From NCBI GenBank assembly GCA_033439255.1, contig CM065879.1, forward strand, positions 4,036,501 to 4,100,500: a stretch of DNA of 64,000 bases, in the 5' to 3' direction. This DNA comes from Hericium rajendrae. Lineage: Eukaryota > Basidiomycota > Agaricomycetes > Russulales > Hericiaceae. The first letter of the stretch is position 1, and each line of letters opens with the position of its first letter. Positions 47,801 through 58,204 of this stretch are shown piece by piece. Under the pieces are notes generated by a model. It worked only from the letters and a program-made list of their open reading frames with translations. It was not told the origin of the DNA and did no database searches. The position numbers were made by a program, and so were the translations under genes.

Positions 47801-50800
47801 GTTGCAAGAAGCGTCGGCGCGACCGTGGATCTGTGAGCGTGGACGCGGCGGTTTTTGCTGATGGTGAAGACCTCTGACACAACTTCAGGTGCGCCATGGT
47901 CATATAGCTCGTAGGTACGTTTTTTTGCCTTCGTCATTGGAGAAAAGGCAGAGGAGTGGAAGAAGGGGACAAGCTAGAGGGTAGGAGTGAGTAAAGAGCA
48001 GAGACGACAGCTTAGCCGCGCCAGCAGAGCCTCGGCACGCGCATGACCGGCGAAATCCCGATCAAAAAAGCTTGGCGCGTGCTTCTTCCTTCTAAACCCT
48101 AGTCCTGGTCCAAAAAATTAGTTTAGTCATTAGAAGGCTATTATTAATACATTAACGCCCTCCAGCTACTATTATGAAGTTGAGGCAGAGGAGTGGCACA
48201 GCAACCATTAAGACCCGCCTTCAAACGAGCTGAGACGATCTGCAACTAAGCCTGACAACTTGGAAAACAACGATAGCGCCCATCTCCACCGCTCTTGAGG
48301 GGTACCGTCCATAGCCACGCGCTCCGAGCGAGACATCGTTGTGGAACCCCGGAAGCCGTGCAGGGTGTAGCTTAAGAGCTCGCCTGGACAGTATTGCGTA
48401 AAGGAAAAGCGGACCTCTCCCTCAGCAATGGGGGTGTTGCCGTGCCGGACAGAGGCAGAAGGAATAGCGACCGCGGAGCCAGAGGGCACGTTGATGATGA
48501 GGCCAAACTCCCACAGAATGAGCTGCCCCCCCTTGGTGTGGTCGAAACGTCCGAACGGCATAATGATACACCACCCGTGAGGCACGTTTGTGCAGTCCAG
48601 GTGGTCGTTGCAGACGGTAGCAGGGCCAAGGTTAAAGGTGCAGGTAGGGAAGATGCTATTGGGGAAGGGACGCTTGAGGCTCTGGAAGCGGTTCAAGAGA
48701 ACATCGAGCGTAGTCTCGTAGTAACTATAGACTTTCGGAGCATACAGAGCAAAGATGCCTGTCAGGCCACTGTAAGCAGGCCTCGTAGTGGATGAAAGGA
48801 AAGACTCACTACTGCCGAAACCAGCCACGCGCTGCAAAGCCGGGTTGGCGGTGAGCCGGTTGATGATCCTTTGCATAGGACCGCTATGACGAAGGTTTAC
48901 CGGCGCCTGCGTAGCAAACCTTGTCAACAGCCTGAGGGAAGATTGAGAAAAACAGCACGCACCTGTGGCCCGCCTCCGTAGTAAACGCCGGTGTTCAGCG
49001 CAACAAAGCGCCCCCTCCTCCCGTCAATGAGCCCCCTGGTCGAATACTTGCGACTCTCCATCTCTCCCTCCTCGAGGGCCGCCGTTGCTTCTTTCTGGAC
49101 CAGATCCCACCCGACATCTTGAGGGCGACCAGGGAGGAACCCGACAATGCGGCCCACGGGATCGCAAAGCGCATGCGGGGTACTAAATTGACAACAGGTC
49201 AATCCACCGCAGTAGGGTCGGGCTGGAAAAGGCCTCACCTGCCGTCCCAAGCCATGACTCTAAAGCCAATAGATAACAGCTCCTGCACCGTCCAAGGCTT
49301 CATGCGTAGCGGCTGGGCCCGAACGCCAACGAAAGCCCAGTTCGCCCTCCGCAGCCGTGCTGCGTCGAAGCAGACGGGGAGGACCGCAGCCTTGCCGACG
49401 CGCCTCGACAGCGACGAACGAATTTTCGCCGGCTTGCTGGCCTCGCTGGCGCCCTCGTGCTCCCTCCCCTTCTTCCGTAGCTTTCTCTTCGACTTTGCTT
49501 TGGCTCGATGGGTCCTCAAAGCGGAGGAAATGGTCTTCGAGGCTTGGGGTTTGTTCGATGCCGACGGCGGGCTTGGGCGTGCTGCGGGTCGAGGCCATTC
49601 GCTGCCGACCGCTGGAACCGTCGACGCCCGAGGGCTGAGAGCAGAGGGGGATGCGGCGATAGCGGCAGGGGAGGGTGATCGTGAAGGAGAGGAGTCCACG
49701 TCTGTGAGGGGGGATGGGCTACGGGAGGAGTCGAACTGCCGCATCAGCTGGTCGAGGGGCGTGGAGAATACGCGCGCTGTCATCTGGGACGCCATGCTTG
49801 GAGACGAACCCAGGCCGACCCCACCCTGGTCCCCATGCCCTCTGTCTTCCTCCTCAATAGCTTGAAGAAGCCCTGGGCCGATGTCGAAGACCTGATCAAC
49901 CAAACGAAAAGGGACGGCGCGTAGTTGCTGGTAGAAAGGAGTGTAATGTCGGCCAGAACGGGTGCGGCCGACAGCACCGGAAGGGCCCGCGGTTTCCATG
50001 GAAGCCAAGAGTGGGCTGGAACGGATCGATTTTTGAGGAGCGAACGACGCGACGCGACTAACAACGAAGCTCACCCTCGCACGCGAAAAACGCGTCGACA
50101 AAACTCCAATGGCTTCTGCAGCACACGCTCCTGAGTGAAAACGCGTGCAAAGCGCGTCAGATAGTGTGAACGAACGGTGGAGAGGAAGGGGAACCCACGC
50201 CATTGCGCGCGTCCAGCTGCTGGGCCTGGGCGAGGCCCAACTGGAAGGATACGCGCAAGGACGGGGCAGGCAACCAGAGAAGTACTCACCACAACCAGGA
50301 CAGTCGGTACGGGACTACAAACAGAGGGTAGGGAGTGCGACAGAGTCACAGAGGAGAGGAGCGCTGGCAGTGGGAGGAAGGACGCGGCTTCCAAATCGGG
50401 ACGAGGTAAAGGCTTTGCAATTCAAGCTCCGACAGCGCGGAGTGTCGATAGCCGTGGCTTCACAGCCAGAACTCAGCATACAGGGAAATTGGAGCTAATT
50501 GAATAGCCGAAGTTTAGACAGAATAACAAAACAAGGGTAGGCAGAGCAAAGACAGCACGACATGAACAAAGCAACTACGTAGTATACAGACAGATCGATA
50601 TAGTTCACGATAGAAAAATGCTACCGGAGGCCAGATCTACACTGCTACTTCCGAACACAAACCCTTCCCCGGCTCATAGCAGTTGAAATGGCCTTGCGGC
50701 CCACCCTCACGTTCGCATACTTCGAAAAGTTGTTCAACGACACACGGTTGACCTGCTTCTCCGCCTCATCCAACGAAGCATATAGGCCCGGCACTTTGCC

Positions 50801-53800
50801 CTGGAAAACGACGTAGACTGGGCCGGAGTGACCGTCGTGCAAATCATGGTACGGCTCCGAAGGCACACCAGCTGATTCACCATGGTCAGCGTGGACGTCG
50901 CTCGACATACCCTTAGACGGGCGAGAGTACGTTGCGAGGAGCGGGTGACAATCGGGTGAGTTATCATCGCAGAAGTGAAGGAAACCCCCTTTCGCGGCCG
51001 TGCGATAGGCTTCCCAAGCGTGGTCAGGCGTGTCGAAGCCGGTAAACATTTTGTGGGCGCAACCCTGTACTTGCTCCTCCGCGCGGCGCCTTGCCGTTGC
51101 CATTAGCAGGCAATGAACCCTAGTCTAAACAACGCACCTCTTATAGTATACACCGGGGCAGTACCCATGCAACACCACCCAGGCAGTCAGCCACTCGTCC
51201 CCTTCATCCTCTTCCGAACTTGCAGCTGTAGCTTCAGCATTGGCAGCGCTACGGTGCGTATGCGCCTTCGCCGAGGCAGGCGCGGTGCGACGTTTATGGC
51301 CCCTGCCCCTGAATGCGTAGACAAACCCCTGCGGGACTCCTTGGCTGACGGGACCAGCTTCCCACCTATCACACAAAAATGACTACTGAACATTCCAACG
51401 TGTACGTTACAGCTGCTCACCAATGTCTGAAAATGCCTGTGCGTCGCCCAGACACAACATGGTAACTATGCATATTCATCGCCTGGTCGCCTACGTCTTG
51501 ATCAGCGATGCGAGGCGTCGACCTGAGATAGCGATGCATTTTTACTTACTATCACCGTCCACGGAACTCACTTCGGACCCAACACCACCATCGTTCGGCG
51601 ACGCGGCCGCCGGTGTTTCGAAAGAGGGTAGCGACCATCGGTGACGAAGAGGGATGTCTAATACGACGTCAAAGGACGTCGTACGCACAAGGATCGGAAA
51701 TGATAGCTACACGCGGCACCCGACGGCGAAAGCTCAACCTCCCCCATGATCCTGACCAAATCCGGGTCCGTTCCATACGACGACGCGGGCGACATGGGGA
51801 CGGCGGACAGAGCGGTCGCATAGCCACTTCGGCTACTGAGCGACGCGCTATCGCTTACGGCCGACGACGACGACATCCCGCGGGGAGAAGAAGAGGGAGA
51901 GAATATGGAGGAAAGGGAGATGGTCTTGCCTGACTCTATCGAGGGGGTTTATATAGGCCTAGGAAGTGTCAGCCACATTTCGTGAAGCGAGAGAAATCGA
52001 ACGTGAGCTGAGGTTGAAGGCGAGAGGAGGACTCCTTCGCAGTTGCAATCATCGTACGCGAGGATGGAAGTGGAACGCGGTTCAGTTTGAAATATCACGT
52101 GCGCATCGTTGCGGTTCAGCCGACTGTCGGAGTAAGCCGGAGGGACGGGAGGATTTTCTGCTAGAACCGAACCATCGCTCTATCCGGTACTCCCTTTCCG
52201 CTGGAATTTTCGACGTCCCGTTTCTGATTGACGCCGCTGACGATTCCAATGCCCAAGGCGTCCAAAAAGGGGAAGACTCGTGCAGCTCGACGTGCCAGTC
52301 AAGGCAAGCCTCGCGGCCGTGTCGGTTACATCGTGGACGAGAAGGTCAAGTTTTGCGAGCAACTCCGATCTACGTGGCAGGGTGCTGTCAAGGCTGGCAC
52401 AGTGGGGGCCTTTTACGACAAAACCACGAACGACATCATCCTCAAGTTTGATTCTCTTCCGGAGCCGACGAACTCGACGCCTCATCATCCGTCTGGAGAA
52501 GATGATGACGAATCCGGCGAGGAGGACCACGAGGAGGGTCCGATCGCCGGACCATCAACAGCAGCGTCGACCATTTCTGCTCGGGAGGAGGAGCGTGAGG
52601 CGAAGCGAAAGAGCAAGCATCGTGTCACGGTTCGGAACGTACGCCTCTTTCGCGCGTTTTCTTTCTGCGTTGTGGCTGATGGTTTCGCAGGCGTTGTCAA
52701 CATGGTTTCGAAACAATGGCAATGGCACCAGCACCAGCACAGGGAAAGTGGCCGGGGCGAAGGATCTCACCAAGGAGTTCGACGCTATTACCGAGATGGC
52801 GCCAACGAAGCCTCGTCGTCACCACGAGGATCAGTTCTTCTCCACGAAACACTACGAATCGATGGTCAAGGCGCAATTCGACTCCCATTTCCAGGTCGTC
52901 TCAGCCGTCTGGAAAGCCTCGCAATCAAATTCTAACCCAGGAGACACCACTTCATTGCCGACGCCCACCCAGATCTCTCTTCTTGCCGATGTGATCTTCG
53001 AAAACGACGCGCTCTTCACTCAGGTTTATCAAGACTGGTTAGATGATTATCGCGTTCGAGGCGTTCGGTTGTCTGATGTCAAGATACGCGCGGCGTACAC
53101 GCGTGCAGTGTACCGCGCTCAACCGGCCGAGTTCCAGCGCGGGCTGAGGGAGGAAAGAGATGAAGCCTACGACAAGGAGATGGAGGCATATCATGCGCAG
53201 TTGGAGGCGGCCGGGGCGGAGAAAACCCCTGACTATTACGCAAAGTACGCCCCTCTCTCCTTCCGGAATCGTCGCGTTTTAATGCGTTATGTTGTTCTGT
53301 AGCATGCTCTCGAAGGCGCCCTACTACCTCCACCCTCTTGCTCAGCACCTCGAGAAGCTGTTGGGCATGTGCGTCTCAATCCTCGTGACGGGTCCTGACG
53401 GAGCGAATAAGGGCGCTATGGTAATGAAGAGGTACGTCTGCACCCCGCTTTTGTCACAAGACGTTGAGCTTACGTCGCGTCTTAGCGTTCACGTTGGTAC
53501 CACAAGCGACGCGAGGAGTTTAACCTGGCGAGAGGCTGATCCAGAAGGGTTCAAGGCCATGGAGGCGTCGTTCTGTAGATTCGGAAGGCGATCCTTTAGT
53601 ATGCATTATTCCTCTGTCCCTCTACGATTTCCATTGCTGACCATATTCATATACAGCCAAGGAGCAACGTGCTGCACGCATTATTCCGACCGCGTCGGAT
53701 GTGCACGCCGCAGCAGGCAACGACTCTGAGCAGCAGGCTTCACCCGCTTCGCCGTCAAACTACAACGCGCCGTTGTTCGACGGTGAGAACCCTACGCCGG

Positions 53801-56800
53801 AGCCTTCCGTGAGGGATCCATGGTCGTTGCCGCCTTCTTCACCCACTCTCGAGCAGCGCCCGGAGCAGTCTGGCCCTCAACCTTCCCCGTCGAGTCCCCT
53901 TCGCCCGCTTCCTTCTACGAGTTCGGTCCACAGGCCGGGCGATACGAACGCATCGGGCAGCAGACGCCCGACAGAGCCTGACGGATCAATTCGCAGACCG
54001 CCTCTCTTCCTTCCGGGAACAAGCTCTCCATCCGCACCATCGGCAAGCCGTTCTACCCGTAAAGCGCCTCAGAGATTCGTGGCAACGCCCATTACTCCCG
54101 GAGGCGCATTGTTCTCAGGGTCCCAGCACATCCCACTGCCTCCTCGCACCGTCTCGCAGCCCATTACCCGCCCTAAACCATCCAATCTGGCCACATCGAG
54201 ACGCATCCATTCGACGCCTAACGCCATCGGCCGCCGTGCATCCAGCCGCGATGTCCAGATCGACCCCGCACTCACCGACGTGTACCGCACGTCCGCCCCC
54301 GGTTATCGTCCGCACGAAGAATCGCCGCGCCTCCGCACGCCACCGCCGTCGCCGCACATGTCGGACCAAACGCCGCTGGTTGCTCGGCAGTTTTCCCCCT
54401 TGGGCTCGCTCAGTGGTGACCCGCGATCCCGCCGGCTTCCGTACGTTAGGAAGCCATTCTACTGGGATGGAAATGAGATGTCTAGGGAGCTTGATGAATT
54501 GGCCTGGAATCTGTTGGAGGATAAGCGGCAGAGGGAATGGGATGGTGTAGACGATGGCATGGATGATCCCCCACGCGCCTCAGCAACACGCATCACTAAG
54601 CCCCGGGCAGATCGCGAGCCCGACGCCTTGACGTCAGACAACCCGTTTGCGGGCAGGTACTCTGCCGCTAAGACCCCTGCTCAGACCCGGCATTTGCAAG
54701 CATTGCCGCCGCCCACATCCCCACGTAGCCCTCTTTTCACGCAACGCTTTCACGACGTATCGTCCTCCCCGGTGCCCGCGCCTTCGTCACGACGGAAGCT
54801 CCCGTCCGCACAACCGCCTCCATCCGATTCGTGGCCTCCGAGGCAGCCCCCGCCGAACGCCCACCAAATGATGATTGAAGCAGGGCGTCGTACTCGGCCG
54901 GCACATCCTGCATCACAGCCTCCGACTACCAGCATCTCCAGTATGCCCCAGACTTCAGGCTTACACGCTGACTTCCGAGCGTGGCCTGAGAAAATGCAAG
55001 AAGTCTATGGCCTCTTGACGCGTGGCAAGGACTGGGGTGCAGAGTGGGGTGCATGTGTGAATGAGTGGGTCGACGTGCAGCGTATGGATGAGTTTCAGGT
55101 GAGTGTGCTGTGGTTTATGGTCGTTCTGCCTTACTGACTCTCTATGAAGGTTGCTGCAAAGTCTACCAACAAAGTTGGCGAGTTCTCATCTAAGGCGCGG
55201 CCGAGCCTCATTGGCATCTGGATCTCCCACAAGAGGCTTCCCAAAGACCGAGAAATCACGGATGTCGTCGACTATTCAGCGAAATGGTGGACGTGGTGGG
55301 GGGTATGCCAGCCCGAGGAGCGCGGTACAGATGAGAATGGCAGGCCAGGCCCTCTGTCAGAGGGTCTGGACTGGACGTGTATGGATGTCACTACGAGCTG
55401 TGGGCTCGTTCTCATTATGGTGAGCCTCTCGTTCTGGGGCGCTCAGGTCTTCAAGCCCGGAGGTGTGACTGCGCGTCAAAGAAGGGACTGGAGCGACGCA
55501 GTGTCCCAAGTATCCACGGCGCTTGCTGCGGTCAGGCGTTGGAAGGCTTCTGAAGCAGGAGAGTCTGGAAAGCGAGTGAGGTACGCGTCCTTCTTTTTTT
55601 TTCCCCCTTCTATACCTGTTAAACACAATGTTCTTAGCGCTACGCAACCTTCCACGTCGTCGAGGCCCGCAAAGCGTCGAAAGACTTAGCGGGCTATCTT
55701 TCCCCCTACGCCACCTTCTATTATGCTCTGTTTCACGGCGTTATAGGCCTCTACGCTGCAAGTTATGCTTCAATCTCGCAGCACTCCTATGTAATTTTTT
55801 TTTACGGTGGTGCATGTTGCCTTGCAGCAGCATGGGCTTCGCATTGACGTACCATTTCTTTCTCTGCACCTCTTTGATCCAGTTTTTGCTCACATTGTTA
55901 TCATACTCATATTCACCGCAGCATATTTTTATCGCATCATCCATACTGTAGCATTTCTGTCTCTCGCACGACATCCCTGTTTTATATCCCTGCTCTCGAA
56001 TATACTGACTCCTACGCTTTAGATCAACATGCCAAGAATATCCTCCCTTCCTCGTACGACTCAACTCGCATGGGTTAATGTCACCCTCACTATCAGGGTG
56101 TTTCGATTTATGACCATCACGATACCTTACTCCCCTCTGGCGATATTGCCTTTTTGCCCTGTTAGCCCTCCATGCAGCCTCCCTTCATGCATCGTCTTAC
56201 TCAGAGATCTCGTATTGCTAATTTCAGCTCTCTGCTGCACGCTTTTCGGTGATCTATGATCAAGTGTGAAGAAGGCAATATGATGCGAAAGGTATGTTTT
56301 TCACATGATAGTGATGATTGCAGCTTGTGCGATCAGGGAGATTAGATGTGTTGCGGAATTCAGATAAAGTGAGTGGTGCATTTAGCTAAATGTGCAAAGC
56401 TGACGTTTAGCTAAATCTTAGGGTAAGTGGCCACTGGCCATTACTGGGAAACATTGATTGTGTCGGGCAGCAGGTACTGTACAGTTAGTTAAATGACTAC
56501 CTTTACTGGTGGAGGCGTGGACAGAGAGCGCTCGACGATTGGCGCTTGAGGTGCCAACGACGGCCACCTTCTGAGCCCTTTCAAGTTCCTCCTCTGCCTT
56601 GCGCTTCGCCGCCGCCGCCGCTTTCTCTGCGCGCTTCGTCTTTGCCTCGGCTTTCCTTTGCTTCTCCTCATCAAAAAATCTAGGCTCCAGGAGAAAAATG
56701 GCCTTTGCGGTCAAGCTCTGATCTCGCGCGCCCCGCCCGAAGCGCTGCCAGAGTGTAGACATCGAGCACGACGCGCGCCATTGAACGACGATTTTGATGT

Positions 56801-57881
56801 CCGGTAAGTCCACTCCCTGTGACAACTTAAGCATCAGCTGTCAGGATGAGAATACGATGAACGTTACTCACCATGCCAAAGGAGTCCGTACAGCAAAGAC
56901 CCCAGGTATCACCCGACATCAGGTTCTTTACCTCGTCCTCGCGATAGTCCCCAGTCATGTCCGCATTAAACCATCGGACTTTCTCCCGGTATTCCTCTGG
57001 CAAACGTGACCGCAGGTAATCCACTGCCGCCATAGAATCTGGTATGTTGTCGAAGAACACTACAAACTTTGGTGGAGGTGGCTGACCTGGCGTCCAGTTC
57101 TCCGGGATCAAAAAGGAAAGGTCTTCATAGCTTGACAGTGAGTGCCGTATCTTGCGCACCGTGATATGTATGTTTGGACGGTCATTTGAGCGCTGTATGA
57201 GCTCGCACTGATCGCGTCGGATTTGTAGGATTGTCATCACGTCGTCGAGCACGGGTGGAGGGAGAGTTGCCGACGCGAGGAAAAAAGGTATGTTACGTGG
57301 AATTAAATAGCGAAGGCGGCTTGCCTCTTTGTACTGTCCGCGAAATTCTGACCACGTTTTCACGCAATGTGCTTCATCCCAGATAAAGCTAAGCAGGCGC
57401 GCAACAAATGGCTTGTTCTTCCAGAGAGCCTCAAATTGACCACCATTCATCAAGAGTATCTCCGGGTTCACAACGATCGCCTGATAGCGTCCGTCGCCGA
57501 TGTCCTGCAAGAGATTGAGATATACTAATTCTTTGGCACTGACATTAGACACACCTTGAAATTTTGAGTTGTTGCTGTGTCCCTGGTAATGGAGATAGCC
57601 TCGATGCCGACACGGGCGAGCTGGTCCACATTTTGCTTCCCTAAAATATTCAAGGGGGTAACCACAATCTGGATATGCTTCTTGCGGAAGAGCAATGGCA
57701 TCCAGAATGTTAATGTCTTGCCAGAACCTGTCCCCGAGATGCAAATGACATCCTTGTCATTCTTGAGGACAGCTTGAGCTGCTTTCAATTGCCAGAGACA
57801 CGGACGGCGCCCGAAAACCCTCTGCGTCTCGTCGCGGATCTGCGAGAGCGTCGGGATGTCTGTATGCGAGCTGGTTGCCAT
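41851..57881 (-). CDS. RecQ-like superfamily 2 helicase of element A, split by element B
   Basis: A DNA helicase whose gene is interrupted by element B (43602-56498). The start at 57881 gives MATSSHTDIPTLSQIRDETQ. Then motif I ISGTGSGKTLTFWMPLL, Ia IQIVVTPLNILGKQNV, motif II FIWDEAHC, III FFLASATLPPP, then KFVVFFDNIPDSMAAVDYL, WFNADMTGDYREDEVKNL, LCCTDSFGM, GVDLPDIKIVVQWRA and motif VI STLWQRFGRGARD. A basic coiled coil precedes the break at HASTSKG. Beyond element B the same frame resumes GLPLRLHASHAIDEAD and continues WKCFRAPLMVYFGNDKLG, CSPTGCTRCALPSPSIPQIC, a CCHC knuckle CGKCGATGHIC and a Pro-rich tail (stop 41851). Exons are 57881-56499 and 43601-41851 with internal introns. The insertion separates the ATPase from the Cys-rich tail, so normal function is doubtful. 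Confidence 0.85.
43595..43601. repeat. Target-site duplication ACCTTTA (left) of element B
   Basis: Seven bases repeated at 56499-56505. Removing element B with one copy restores the helicase frame exactly, supporting this as the duplication. Confidence 0.75.
43602..43717 (+). repeat. Left inverted repeat of element B with TTTAGCTAA motifs
   Basis: Inverted match to 56375-56498. Copies of TTTAGCTAARTGNACC occur near 43598, 43676 and 43701. The core TTTAGCTAAA is close to palindromic and may be bound by the transposase. Confidence 0.8.
43718..44078. other. Non-coding spacer of element B
   Basis: AT-leaning sequence between the left TIR and the KDZ stop. Nothing recognised. Confidence 0.4.
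44079..47937 (-). CDS. KDZ (Kyakuja-Dileera-Zisupton) transposase with CxC2 cluster
   Basis: A DDE-type transposase of the KDZ class. The start at 47937 gives MTKAKKRTYELYDHGAPEVV. After an intron, RKHASEYLDEIMRLDG leads to the CxC2 zinc cluster (CRSCG, FRCKDC, GLVCVGCLKAAHRPMPLH), then WTGLRFETTSLRSLGL. DFCGCSG...RTQLLRASWWPAT is typical. KCPACPRPGVNLP and FLYWLVLAMDANFRLKSR (first catalytic Asp) follow. GVGAVTCGRHQFWRANGLGD, YIFLSTL, IVSSYDLACQWKKKFW (second Asp), FVPEFHLQAH-like and ELEGPERNWAWLNGAA (Glu) complete the fold. The last 480 codons are a coiled, acidic region (AFMRRVRRFRRKQAIHMPGL) ending GTGGEDYEAF. About nine introns. All catalytic positions are present, so it looks intact. 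Confidence 0.9.
48208..49999 (-). CDS. TET/JBP-family 2-oxoglutarate/Fe(II) dioxygenase
   Basis: Predicted to oxidise 5-methylcytosine in DNA (or a related base), as shown for mushroom TET proteins. The start at 49999 (METAGPSGAVGRTRSGRHYT) is chosen over an upstream ATG because METAG begins the non-basic part. A disordered Ser/Pro- and Lys/Arg-rich region follows (KAKSKRKLRKKGREHEG). The catalytic part starts PWTVQELLSIGFRVMAWDGR, then ALCDPVGRIVGFLPGRPQDV and FVALNTGVYYGGGPQ. After short introns it continues QRIINRLTANPALQRVAGFG and YAPKVYSYYETTLDVLL. The iron ligands are in CNDHLDCTN (H-x-D, 48595-48603) and SVRHGNTPI (distal His near 48442), with RFSFTQY supplying the 2-oxoglutarate Arg. 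GWCIIMPFGRFDHTKGGQLI and LWEFGLIINVPSGSAV match the double-stranded beta-helix. Neighbours are the KDZ gene (270 bases away, same strand) and the viroplasmin gene. Confidence 0.85.
50645..51876 (-). CDS. Tandem viroplasmin / RNase H1 N-terminal-domain protein
   Basis: Two copies of the Cauli_VI (viroplasmin, RNase H1-N) fold, which in RNase H1 binds RNA-DNA hybrids or dsRNA. The likely first exon starts at 51876 (MSSSSAVSDSASLSSRSGYA). A middle exon reads GFVYAFRGRGHKRRTAPASA and an acidic linker, then WVVLHGYCPGVYY. An intron joins it to VQGCAHKMFTGFDTPDHAWE and AYRTAAKGG, completing copy one. Copy two is GPVYVVFQGKVPGLYASLDE and AEKQVNRVSLNNFSKYANVR. No RNase H catalytic domain follows (stop 50645). 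Such stand-alone proteins recur near KDZ elements in mushrooms as far as I recall. They may shield element nucleic acid; this is inference. Confidence 0.7.
52249..55689 (+). CDS. Large protein of a KDZ-associated basidiomycete family, function unknown
   Basis: It starts at 52249 (MPKASKKGKTRAARRASQGK), a basic stretch, then VDEKVKFCEQLRSTWQGAVK and AGTVGAFYDKTTNDIILKFD. An intron after HRVTVRN joins TWFRNNGNGTSTS and later FFSTKHYESMVKAQFDSHFQ. Then comes a coiled segment (FQRGLREERDEAYDKEMEAY), KAPYYLHPLAQHLEKLLGMC, VSILVTGPDGANKGAMVMK and SVHVGTTSDARSLTWREADP. A 350-residue Ser/Pro-rich region follows. The C-terminal module WPEKMQEVYGLLTRGKDWGA, VVDYSAKWWTWWGVCQP and LDWTCMDVTTSCGLVLIM is tryptophan-rich. 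The basic end SSRPAKRRKT looks like a nuclear signal. The same three-part plan occurs in many unnamed mushroom proteins. I do not know a function. Five or six introns are inferred. Confidence 0.65.
55690..56374. other. Non-coding, T-rich spacer of element B
   Basis: Pyrimidine-rich sequence with a run of nine T at about 55796 and many ATTT words. No gene recognised. It may hold the 3' UTR of the + strand gene. Confidence 0.4.
56375..56498 (-). repeat. Right inverted repeat of element B
   Basis: Inverted counterpart of 43602-43717, about 80 per cent alike by eye, with TTTAGCTAA words near 56380 and 56409 and a diverged one at 56485. Confidence 0.8.
56499..56505. repeat. Target-site duplication ACCTTTA (right) of element B
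   Basis: Matches 43595-43601. Confidence 0.75.
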
Positions 57882-57904
57882 GGAATAGTGTGTCTCCCTG
57901 CTGA

Positions 57905-58195
57905 GACGCGCGACGCGTTCACTCGACGACGCGACGCGTCTTGTCACACTGCTGATTTTTTCGGATGTTTTCTTCGAGCATTACCACATTTGGTGGCATG
58001 CGCCTCCGGACGGCCGCTGTGGCGTTTGTTTACCAATGTTTTGTGCCAGCCGTCCTGGAGAGGGCAGCGGGATTGAAGTTTCGGTAATTTCTCGGATCAA
58101 TCGTGTAATTAGTGCTGAGTCATGTATTTTATTTCGTATGTTTTGCTATTCAGAGACCGCCCGCTGCCCTCTCCATGACGGTGGGTAGGAGCCTG
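57905..58195 (-). repeat. Right terminal inverted repeat of element A
   Basis: Inverted counterpart of 38725-39042. It ends GGAGCCTG at 58195 and contains the inverted pair 58050-58071 and 58160-58181. Confidence 0.92.
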
Positions 58196-58204
58196 ACCTT
58201 GAAG
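58196..58204. repeat. Target-site duplication ACCTTGAAG (right) of element A
   Basis: Matches 38716-38724. Confidence 0.92.

Larger units (their letters stand above)
43602..56498. mobile_element. Element B: KDZ transposon carrying TET/JBP dioxygenase
   Basis: A 12.9 kb element bounded by imperfect inverted repeats of about 116 and 124 bases. They share CTGCTGCCCGACACAATCAA and several TTTAGCTAA words. It contains, in order, KDZ transposase (-), TET/JBP dioxygenase (-), viroplasmin-domain protein (-) and a large protein of an unnamed basidiomycete family (+). KDZ elements with TET/JBP cargo are an established theme in basidiomycetes. The nested placement in a helicase-transposon gene is seen here. 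All four genes look open and could be active. Confidence 0.85.
38725..58195. mobile_element. Element A: DUF6589 + RecQ-like helicase DNA transposon with long TIRs
   Basis: The element spans 19,471 bases, of which about 12.9 kb is a second transposon (element B), leaving a native length near 6.6 kb. Termini are 5'-CAGGCTCCTACCC, TIRs of about 318 and 291 bases, and a 9-base duplication ACCTTGAAG. Two genes start just inside or at the ends of the TIRs and converge: DUF6589 (+, 39069-41829) and the helicase (-, 57881 to 41851). A helicase-bearing transposon with about 9-base target duplications recalls, from memory, the helicase-carrying Academ lineage described in fungi. DUF6589 would then be its transposase. 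That assignment is an inference not tested here. Confidence 0.85.

Noticed and set aside
50645-51876. Viral (caulimovirus-derived) gene
   Set aside because: The viroplasmin fold is also the ordinary N-terminal domain of eukaryotic RNase H1. No other viral gene is present.
38725-58195. Single 19.5 kb giant transposon carrying six genes
   Set aside because: The helicase gene continues in frame across 43602-56498, and that segment has its own TIRs and duplication. Two nested elements explain this better.
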